The notes beneath the pieces are model-generated. The model was not told the origin of the DNA and searched no databases. It worked only from the letters and a program-made list of their open reading frames with translations. Below are positions 1 to 5,335 of a stretch of 5,429 nt of DNA, one piece after another (the stretch's first letter is position 1; every line of letters begins with the position of its first letter). Where the stretch lies: contig JAUXIU010000084.1 in the NCBI GenBank assembly GCA_030620895.1, positions 1-5,429 of the forward strand, read 5' to 3'. Position numbers and translations under genes: made by a program. Source of the DNA: Deltaproteobacteria bacterium. GTDB lineage: Bacteria > Desulfobacterota > GWC2-55-46 > S146-70 > JAUXIU01.

Positions 1-828
1 CAGGCAGGCCCGATAACCAAGGATGTTATGGACTCCGCCATTATATTAAGGATAATAGCAGGCCATGACCCGATGGACTCTACCTCTATAGATAAACCAG
101 TTCCTGACTACACAGCCTCATTGAAGAGAGGCATTGAAGGGCTAAGGATAGGTGTGCCTAAAGAGTACTTTATTGAGGGCATGGATAGCGATGTTGAAGG
201 GGCAGTAAGGAATGCAATAGATGTGTTGAGAAAGGAAGGTGCAGAGACCGTTGATATAAGCCTTCCCCACACCGAATATGCCATAAGTGTCTATTACCTT
301 GTTGCTACTGCAGAGGCCAGCAGCAACCTCGCAAGATACGATGGGGTCAAGTATGGTTTAAGGGCAAAAGATGGTAAAGGGTTGATGGATATGTACCTGC
401 AGACAAGGGACGAGGGTTTTGGTCCAGAGGTAAAGAGAAGGATTATGCTGGGCACATATGCCCTTTCAGCGGGTTACTATGAGGCATACTACAGAAAGGC
501 ATCCCAGGTAAGGACCCTCATAAAAAGAGACTTTGAGGAAGCGTTTAAGATGTGTGATATTATCTTAACCCCGACATCCCCAACCCCTGCATTCAAGATA
601 GGTGAAAAGATTCAGGACCCACTCACTATGTACCTTTCAGATATCTTCACCATCTCCTGTAACCTGGCAGGAATACCTGGAATATCTATCCCTTGTGGTT
701 TCACATCAGATGACCTGCCTATAGGCTTACAGATACTTGGCAAACCCCTTGATGAAGAGATGGTCTTAAGGGTGGCCTATGCCTACGAACAGGCGATGGA
801 GTGGCATAAGCGTAGGGCAGGGATTTAG
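1..828 (+). CDS. gatA: Glutamyl-tRNA(Gln)/aspartyl-tRNA(Asn) amidotransferase subunit A, 3' part
   Basis: GatA is the amidase-signature subunit of the cytoplasmic GatCAB complex. It releases ammonia from glutamine, which GatB uses to convert mischarged Glu-tRNA(Gln) or Asp-tRNA(Asn) to the amide form. The frame is open from base 1 (QAGPITKDV, a typical GatA segment) to TAG at 826-828, giving 275 visible residues. Full GatA is about 480-490 residues, so the N-terminal part is outside the window, including the Lys-Ser-Ser catalytic triad and the glycine/serine-rich amidase signature. Diagnostic blocks in order are [68 protein letters not shown] and [14 protein letters not shown], then [10 protein letters not shown] near the end. 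The Arg in KRRIMLG and the Asp in YLSDIFT match positions known in the family to contact glutamine. The C-terminus has normal length, with no sign of frameshift. No gatB follows. Another amidase is unlikely because the GatA-specific blocks are complete. Confidence 0.96.
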   Translation, partial: QAGPITKDVMDSAIILRIIAGHDPMDSTSIDKPVPDYTASLKRGIEGLRIGVPKEYFIEGMDSDVEGAVRNAIDVLRKEGAETVDISLPHTEYAISVYYLVATAEASSNLARYDGVKYGLRAKDGKGLMDMYLQTRDEGFGPEVKRRIMLGTYALSAGYYEAYYRKASQVRTLIKRDFEEAFKMCDIILTPTSPTPAFKIGEKIQDPLTMYLSDIFTISCNLAGIPGISIPCGFTSDDLPIGLQILGKPLDEEMVLRVAYAYEQAMEWHKRRAGI

Positions 829-907
829 ATGGTGAAGTTTGGCGGTTGTCCAAATAAACCAGATGCCTTCCTATCCAGTGCATTGGATCTCCGGCCTATC
901 AAAATTC

Positions 908-936
908 TTGACTAGTAATACCGTGGTTGATAGTTT
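908..936 (+). promoter_or_regulatory. Candidate sigma-70-type promoter for the DUF5752-treT pair
   Basis: TTGACT at 908-913 matches five of six bases of the -35 consensus. Downstream, GATAGT at 929-934 (15-base spacer, four of six) or TAGTTT at 931-936 (17-base spacer, three of six) could be the -10. It lies between the gatA stop and the next start, where a new transcript would begin, and would give a leader of roughly 25 bases. The -10 is weak, so this is a candidate only. No terminator with a T-run is visible after gatA, so read-through from gatA is also possible. Confidence 0.38.
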
Positions 937-958
937 ATTAAACGATTTGTGCAGCAAT

Positions 959-964
959 AGAGAG
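959..964 (+). promoter_or_regulatory. Weak ribosome binding site that bears on the start choice
   Basis: AGAGAG at 959-964 is the only purine-rich block before the DUF5752-like gene. It is only 2 bases from ATG 967 but 8 bases from ATG 973, a normal distance. The second ATG, which drops Met-Asn from the N-terminus, may therefore be the true start. The difference is two residues and does not touch the conserved region. Confidence 0.35.
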
Positions 965-966
965 TA

Positions 967-1644
967 ATGAATATGATAAAACCTTTTATCTTTTTTGAGT
1001 GCATAGCCCTTGTAAAACTCTCGGGCAGAAAGGCCTCCAATATTATAGAATTCCTGGAGATATTCAAGCGGGTGAGTCCAGAATGTGTCTTTCACCATAT
1101 GCACCAATATTTTCTGAGATCATCTGCTCAGCCCATACATTACACAAACGACTTTGCTGTCTGGGTTGCTGAATGGCTTGAGGAAAAAAGCCTTGCCGAA
1201 AGGTTAGCGAACATTAATCCCTATGCCTATGCCTCAGTGGAAGAACTAAGATGGGAGACTATACATATAATAGAGGACTATTTAACGGAATTTCCGCCGC
1301 CAAGACCTGTACTCCCAGGGGGAGAATTCTATTTCAGTGAGGGTGTAACTATAGTAGTGCCTACAGGCCTTAAGGCAACGAATGTTGAAGAATTTACTGA
1401 ATGTCTGGAAAAGGTTGACAGGAGCAGTATCTATTTCCATTTCTTTGAGGCGAGGTTGAGGCTCGGCAAAGAGAGAGACGACTTTTCGGAGTGGCTTAGT
1501 ACAACTTTGGGTATGAAGGATGTCGCTGAAGAGATAAGGGGTTTCGACGCCTACCTATTCGAAATTGATGAGTTGAGAACCAGGATAAAAGGATTGTTAG
1601 TTGGAGAATTAAATGAGTCTAGATCAATACAGGAAAATAGCTGA
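967..1644 (+). CDS. DUF5752-like protein with two tandem repeats, unknown function
   Basis: This is a 225-residue soluble protein with no signal peptide or membrane segment. The sequence resembles, from memory, the bacterial family annotated as DUF5752, which often sits beside trehalose or other glycosyltransferase genes; the biochemical role is unknown to me. The protein is an internal duplication. Residues 7-44 align without gaps to residues 121-158, sharing F, F, E, V, G-x-K-A-x-N, E-F-x-E, V and H at equivalent places. NDFAVWVAEWL (61-71) matches DDFSEWLSTTL (171-181), and EELR (92-95) matches DELR (201-204). A proline-rich linker (about 109-118) joins the halves. The first half has a histidine cluster, HHMH (43-46); the second has FHFFEARLRLG (157-167). 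The start at ATG 967 could be ATG 973. The 3' end overlaps treT by 32 bases, which points to translational coupling and a role with TreT, as partner or regulator (inference). Confidence 0.86.
   Translation: MNMIKPFIFFECIALVKLSGRKASNIIEFLEIFKRVSPECVFHHMHQYFLRSSAQPIHYTNDFAVWVAEWLEEKSLAERLANINPYAYASVEELRWETIHIIEDYLTEFPPPRPVLPGGEFYFSEGVTIVVPTGLKATNVEEFTECLEKVDRSSIYFHFFEARLRLGKERDDFSEWLSTTLGMKDVAEEIRGFDAYLFEIDELRTRIKGLLVGELNESRSIQENS
985..1611 (+). repeat. Protein-level tandem duplication within the DUF5752-like gene
   Basis: Unit 1 is about residues 7-106 (bases 985-1284) and unit 2 about residues 121-215 (bases 1327-1611). The first 38 residues align ungapped with 13 identities, and the later parts align with shifts of four to five residues. 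The DNA itself is not obviously repeated, so the duplication is ancient and belongs to the family rather than being a recent event here. Confidence 0.75.
1603..1606 (+). promoter_or_regulatory. Shine-Dalgarno of treT inside the upstream gene
   Basis: GGAG at 1603-1606 lies 6 bases before ATG 1613, within the coding sequence of the DUF5752-like gene, whose stop is 1642-1644. It supports ATG 1613 as the treT start and means that ribosomes finishing the first gene pass over the treT initiation site. Confidence 0.75.
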
Positions 1645-2827
1645 ACCAGGAGAGATAAGGGCGATTGAACGGCTTGCATATCGTCTTAAAGGAAGGTCAT
1701 TTATTCATGTGAATGCGACATCTGTTGGCGGTGGTGTGGCCGAGTTACTGCATAGGATGCTTCCCCTTATCAGAGAATCAGGTATAGATATACAATGGAA
1801 GGTAATGAAGGGTAGTAAGCCATTCTTCGATATGACAAAGAATCTCCATAATTCTCTACAGGGTAAGGGTAAAACAATCACGAAGAAGATGTGGGAGTTA
1901 TATGAAGAAACCAACAGTAGGAATGCCAAAAGGCTCAATCTGGAAGGTGATTGTGTATTTATACATGACCCGCAGCCTGCAGGGCTCATAGAGTCAAAAA
2001 AGGGTGGTGTTTGGATATGGCGGTGCCACATCGATATATCAACACCTGACCTGGTACCATGGTACTTTCTCAAGAGTTATATAGAAAGGTATAATGCATC
2101 TGTATTCTCAGTATCTACATTTGCCCAGTCTATCCCCATACATCAATTCATGGTTCCGCCATCTATCGACCCTCTGAGCGAAAAGAATATAGATCTGGAT
2201 GACGAATATGTAAATGGTGTCCTCGAGAAGTTATCTATACCAAGGGATAAACCCATCCTATTGCAGGTTTCCAGGTTTGATCCATGGAAAGACCAGGTTG
2301 GGGTCATAGAGGCTTATAGGATGGTCAAGAAGTACAGGGATTGCAGGCTCATACTCGCTGGTGGGACTGCAGCCGACGATCCTGAGGGCAAGGTGGTGTT
2401 AGAAGAGGTGAGAGAGGCTGCTGGAGACGATCCTGATATCCATATACTCCTTTTGCCTCCGTCAAGCGACAGGGAGATAAATGCGCTACAGAGGGCGGCC
2501 GATATTGTTATCCAGAAATCTATAAGAGAGGGTTTTGGTCTTGTAGTGGCCGAGGCCCTGTGGAAGGGGAAACCTGTGATAGGTTCAGCAGTAGGCGGTA
2601 TCCCACTGCAGATTGTTGATGGCATTAACGGCTTCCTCGTTCATTCAATAGAGGGTACGGCATACAGGATAAGGCAGCTTCTGCACAACCCGACCCTGGG
2701 CTGGGTGATGGGAGGGGTTGGGAGAGAACATATAAGGAAAAACTTTCTTATAACAAGACATATAAGGGATTATCTTGCCATGTGGATAGCGATGGAGAAT
2801 AGCAGACAGAAGGTTATATATATCTAA
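1613..2827 (+). CDS. treT: Trehalose synthase, nucleoside-diphosphate-glucose:glucose glucosyltransferase (TreT, GT4)
   Basis: TreT joins glucose from ADP-, UDP- or GDP-glucose to free D-glucose to give alpha,alpha-trehalose, without a phosphorylated intermediate. In several characterised members the reaction is reversible. The 404-residue length matches the family (about 400-415) and there is no signal peptide, so it is cytoplasmic. The fold is GT-B. The N-terminal half has HVNATSVGGGVAELLH (32-47), the acceptor-side HDPQ (118-121) and WIWRCHIDISTP (134-145). The C-terminal half has QVSRFDPWKD (218-227), with Arg221 and Lys226 expected to hold the donor diphosphate, AGGTAADDPEG (249-259), and the EX7E motif Glu306 to Glu314 in REGFGLVVAEAL. 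WRCHID and SRFDPWKD set it apart from ordinary GT4 enzymes and from glycogen synthase. The start is fixed by GGAG six bases upstream. It overlaps the DUF5752-like gene and is followed 200 bases later by otsA. Donor nucleotide preference cannot be read from the sequence. Confidence 0.93.
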   Translation: MSLDQYRKIAEPGEIRAIERLAYRLKGRSFIHVNATSVGGGVAELLHRMLPLIRESGIDIQWKVMKGSKPFFDMTKNLHNSLQGKGKTITKKMWELYEETNSRNAKRLNLEGDCVFIHDPQPAGLIESKKGGVWIWRCHIDISTPDLVPWYFLKSYIERYNASVFSVSTFAQSIPIHQFMVPPSIDPLSEKNIDLDDEYVNGVLEKLSIPRDKPILLQVSRFDPWKDQVGVIEAYRMVKKYRDCRLILAGGTAADDPEGKVVLEEVREAAGDDPDIHILLLPPSSDREINALQRAADIVIQKSIREGFGLVVAEALWKGKPVIGSAVGGIPLQIVDGINGFLVHSIEGTAYRIRQLLHNPTLGWVMGGVGREHIRKNFLITRHIRDYLAMWIAMENSRQKVIYI

Positions 2828-2833
2828 GTAGAA

Positions 2834-2864
2834 TTGACACACTATCTATTGCCTCTCTTGAAAT
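2834..2864 (+). promoter_or_regulatory. Weak promoter candidate just after treT
   Basis: A perfect -35 hexamer, TTGACA at 2834-2839, starts 7 bases after the treT stop. The best -10 nearby is TGAAAT at 2859-2864 (four of six) with a long 19-base spacer, so the pair is not convincing by itself. It would give an otsA leader of about 155 bases. Confidence 0.2.
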
Positions 2865-2884
2865 AACCCCTTATATGTGGTAGG

Positions 2885-2912
2885 TTTCCTGATAACAGCC
2901 CTTCACTATAAT
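2885..2912 (+). promoter_or_regulatory. Candidate promoter of otsAB, with perfect -10
   Basis: TATAAT at 2907-2912 is an exact -10 hexamer. The matching -35 region is poor: TTTCCT at 2885-2890, three of six, with a 16-base spacer. No extended -10 TG is seen. A poor -35 with a good -10 would suit an activator-dependent or alternative-sigma promoter, but that is inference. It would start otsAB transcription near 2919 with a leader of about 110 bases. The palindrome AGCTAGCT (2913-2920) covers the expected start site. Confidence 0.4.
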
Positions 2913-2986
2913 AGCTAGCTGTATAACCACCGGCAGACTCTCTTCAATCAGAACAATTTTACTATATTCAGCATGACCATTGAAAA

Positions 2987-2993
2987 AGGTGAT
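2987..2993 (+). promoter_or_regulatory. Strong but distant Shine-Dalgarno sequence upstream of otsA
   Basis: AGGTGAT is complementary over seven bases to the usual bacterial 16S rRNA 3' end (ATCACCT). It lies 34 bases before the otsA ATG at 3028, far beyond normal spacing. The 14 bases directly before ATG (GCGACACAGAATA and neighbours) contain no Shine-Dalgarno-like block. The otsA frame has a stop (TGA at 3007-3009) and no ATG, GTG or TTG between that stop and 3028, so a longer protein starting near this site is excluded. Confidence 0.4.
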
Positions 2994-2995
2994 TC

Positions 2996-3013
2996 TTAAT
3001 CGTTTTTGATTAA
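2996..3013 (+). promoter_or_regulatory. Hairpin between the Shine-Dalgarno and the otsA start
   Basis: TTAATC (2996-3001) and GATTAA (3008-3013) form a perfect six-pair stem around the six-base loop GTTTTT. C2995 and G3015 could add a pair if A3014 bulges. No T-run follows, so it is not an intrinsic terminator. If folded, it would shorten the effective distance between AGGTGAT and ATG from 34 to about 16 bases, or about 13 with the extra pair. It could instead be a DNA operator. The stem is AT-rich and only moderately stable. Confidence 0.4.
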
Positions 3014-3027
3014 AGCGACACAGAATA

Positions 3028-4440
3028 ATGTTAAACAAAAAACTCGTTATAGTTTCAAACAGGGAACCTTACAGCCACAGAAAAGGCAGAGTGGAGAAGG
3101 CGGCAGGGGGTGTGGTCACCGCACTGGATCCAATTATGCAGAAGAATCACGGTATATGGGTAGCATGGGGGAGTGGTGAAGAGGACAGGAAGTTTGCTGA
3201 TGAGGCCGGTAGGGTCAAAGTTCCACCCGAGAACCCTTCATATACACTTAAAAGGGTATGGCTTACAGAAAAACAGATAGATGATTATTATCACGGGTAT
3301 TCTAATAGATTTCTCTGGCCACTCTGCCATATGGTGTTGGACCGTGTATATCTTAAGAGGTCGTACTGGACTGGCTACAAGAAGGTTAATCAACTATTTG
3401 CGGATGCGATTGTGGATGAAGTCAGAAGGAAAAAGGCTATAGTCTGGTTGCATGATTACCATCTGGCAATCTGTGCCAGCTATATAAAGGAAAGGAACCC
3501 TGAATTGCCTACTACCATCTTTTGGCATATACCCTGGCCACCTTACGATGTCTTCCGCATCTGTCCACAGAGGAAAGATCTGTTAGAGGGTATGCTTGCA
3601 AATGATATTGTTGGGTTTCAACTGGAATCGTTTTGTGAAAACTTCATGAATTGTGCAAGTGCAGAACTGGGAGCGAAGATAGATATTAAAAAGAGAGTTG
3701 TTTATTATAAAGGACATGCAACAGGGGTGAGGGCCTTTCCAATTAGTGTTGACTTTAGATGGTTTGAAAGCAGTGCATCTTCAAAGAAAGAAGAAGGAAT
3801 AATAAAGAGATTAATGAAGAGCCATCGCATCCAACCGGGTGTTCTTATAGGTCTGGGTGTGGACAGGCTCGACTATACCAAGGGACTGACAAAACGTCTT
3901 GAGACTATTGACCTCTTCTTTTCAAAATATCCACGTTTTAAAGAGAAGTTCACGTTTGTTCAGGTAGCGGTTCCTACCAGAAAGGTAGAGCCGTATCTAA
4001 GTTATAGGAAGGGTGTAGAAAATAAGATCAGGAATATAAACCACAAATACGGATCTGATATGTGGAATCCCATTGTCTATATTGACACAAGAATGGATCA
4101 GGAGAAACTGTCGGCACTGTACAGGGCTGCCGATATAGCTATAATAAGCTCAATATATGATGGAATGAATCTTGTGGCGAAGGAGTATATCGCCTCACAG
4201 GTTGATGAAAAGGGCGTTCTCCTTCTGAGTGAGTTTGCCGGTGCCGCAGAAGAGATACCCGGGGTTACCCTTATAAATCCATATGACATTGAGGGTTGTG
4301 CGGATGCGATAAAAAATGCATTAGAAAGGCCGTTGGTGTATAAGATAGAGGCAATCCGTGAGGCCAGGGCCTATGTGAAAAGGAATGATATATTCAAATG
4401 GGTCGATGAGATACTTGAGGAAATTAAAAATATTGGATGA
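3028..4440 (+). CDS. otsA: Alpha,alpha-trehalose-phosphate synthase (GT20)
   Basis: OtsA transfers glucose from an NDP-glucose to glucose-6-phosphate, giving trehalose-6-phosphate for OtsB. The protein is cytoplasmic with 470 residues, normal for bacterial TPS. It is a GT-B enzyme with the family landmarks: VSNREPY (9-15) and AGG (26-28) in the N-terminal donor/acceptor loop, SNRFLWPLCH (92-101, Trp97), LHDYH (141-145, Asp143), WHIPWPPYD (166-174, His167), GVDRLDYTKGL (277-287, with Arg280 and Lys285 expected to bind the donor diphosphate) and YDGMNLVAKEY (377-387, with Asp378 and Glu386). By comparison with E. coli OtsA all key residues are kept. The REPYSH and PLCH features suggest the subgroup common in Geobacter- and Nitrospira-like bacteria (from memory). 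Glucosylglycerol-phosphate synthase is related, but the adjacent otsB favours trehalose. ATG 3028 is the only start before the conserved VIVSNR strand. The stop overlaps otsB by 4 bases. Confidence 0.94.
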   Translation: MLNKKLVIVSNREPYSHRKGRVEKAAGGVVTALDPIMQKNHGIWVAWGSGEEDRKFADEAGRVKVPPENPSYTLKRVWLTEKQIDDYYHGYSNRFLWPLCHMVLDRVYLKRSYWTGYKKVNQLFADAIVDEVRRKKAIVWLHDYHLAICASYIKERNPELPTTIFWHIPWPPYDVFRICPQRKDLLEGMLANDIVGFQLESFCENFMNCASAELGAKIDIKKRVVYYKGHATGVRAFPISVDFRWFESSASSKKEEGIIKRLMKSHRIQPGVLIGLGVDRLDYTKGLTKRLETIDLFFSKYPRFKEKFTFVQVAVPTRKVEPYLSYRKGVENKIRNINHKYGSDMWNPIVYIDTRMDQEKLSALYRAADIAIISSIYDGMNLVAKEYIASQVDEKGVLLLSEFAGAAEEIPGVTLINPYDIEGCADAIKNALERPLVYKIEAIREARAYVKRNDIFKWVDEILEEIKNIG

Positions 4441-5267
4441 GTAAATATATAAATAAGGCCATAGGAGAATTCAAAGAAAGAATAAGAAAGGAGAAGGTCT
4501 CTCTATTCCTCGACTATGATGGTACACTTACACCGATAGTCGGAAGGCATGAGAAAGCGCGGCTATCATATTTGATGAAGGAGTTGTTGAGAAAACTCAA
4601 AAGAAGCTATCCGGTTGCTGTTATAAGCGGCCGCGGACTCGATGACCTGCAGGAAAAGGTTGGTATTGATGGGGTTGTATATGCTGGGAACCATGGCCTC
4701 GAGATATATTCAGAAGAGATGTCCTTTCGTATAAAAGGTGCCAGTAGAATCAAGACGGCACTCAATCAAATAACCATGGACCTTGAACCTATTATCGAGG
4801 GTATTAAGGGAGTGATTGTTGAAAATAAGGGTCTTACTGCAAGTATACACTACAGATTGGTTGATAGAAGAGAGACCCCTCGCTTAATAGAGGTAGTCAA
4901 GGAAAAGCTCTCTCCATATATAGAGGAGGGCAAGGTCAGGATTACCGAAGGTAAAAAGGTTATAGAGATTAGGCCACCGGTAGATTGGGATAAAGGTAAG
5001 GCGGTCAAATGGATACTTAGAAGGGGTGGTTTTAAAGGAACCATGCCTGTATATATTGGTGATGATGAGACAGACAGGGATGCATTCAAGGTGCTGAAAG
5101 GCTGTGGTATATCTATCGTTGTCGGTCACAGGTGGCAGGATACGGATTACTTCCTTAAGGGGCAGGATGAGGTGAGTGGTTTTCTAAAATGGTTTGGCCT
5201 CTCCTTAGATAGCCGGTATATCAATTGTAGAAATTCCTGTTCTGACTATTATGCCGGCGATCCATGA
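4437..5267 (+). CDS. otsB: Trehalose-6-phosphate phosphatase (HAD superfamily)
   Basis: OtsB removes the phosphate from trehalose-6-phosphate to give free trehalose, completing the OtsA route in the cytoplasm. The 276-residue protein has the full HAD set: DYDGTLTP (26-33) with nucleophile Asp26 and acid Asp28, VISGR (62-66) with Ser64, the motif III lysine in WDKGKAV (Lys186), and GDDETDRDAF (208-217) with the Mg-binding acidic residues. GNHGLE (84-89) and IEIRPPVDWDKG (176-187) are typical of the cap and core of TPPs. ATG 4437 overlaps the otsA stop as ATGA. The nearest Shine-Dalgarno (GAGGA at 4417-4421) is 15 bases away, so initiation probably depends on coupling to otsA translation. The family usually ends near GFLKWF (248-253). 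The last 23 residues (GLSLDS to AGDP, with two Cys) look like an unconserved tail. Activity on another sugar phosphate is possible but unlikely beside otsA. Confidence 0.94.
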   Translation: MSKYINKAIGEFKERIRKEKVSLFLDYDGTLTPIVGRHEKARLSYLMKELLRKLKRSYPVAVISGRGLDDLQEKVGIDGVVYAGNHGLEIYSEEMSFRIKGASRIKTALNQITMDLEPIIEGIKGVIVENKGLTASIHYRLVDRRETPRLIEVVKEKLSPYIEEGKVRITEGKKVIEIRPPVDWDKGKAVKWILRRGGFKGTMPVYIGDDETDRDAFKVLKGCGISIVVGHRWQDTDYFLKGQDEVSGFLKWFGLSLDSRYINCRNSCSDYYAGDP

Positions 5268-5335
5268 AATGACAATGAACGACGCTGGTAGAGAGGCTGC
5301 AGAAGTAATTCATAAAAGAATCTGACAAAGTGTGA

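Noticed and set aside
873..888. Inverted repeat ATCCA-TGGAT after gatA as a terminator
   Set aside because: The stem is only five pairs and no T-run follows it, so it is not a convincing intrinsic terminator.
871..1107. Minus-strand ORF of 78 codons across the start of the DUF5752-like gene
   Set aside because: It overlaps a gene with clear internal protein repeats on the other strand, has no recognisable motif, and would run against every supported gene.
1705..2073. Minus-strand ORF of 122 codons within treT
   Set aside because: It is the shadow of a conserved GT4 coding sequence. The translation has no family features, and treT motifs are intact in this interval.
1613..2827. Glycogen synthase or a generic GT4 glycosyltransferase
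   Set aside because: The GGG-VAELLH, WRCHIDIS and SRFDPWKD set is that of TreT. Bacterial glycogen synthases have a different N-terminal KTGG motif and are longer.
3028..4440. Glucosylglycerol-phosphate synthase instead of OtsA
   Set aside because: The enzymes are related, but the N-terminal SNR and AGG loop matches TPS, and the coupled otsB is a standard trehalose-6-phosphate phosphatase. It remains a minor alternative.
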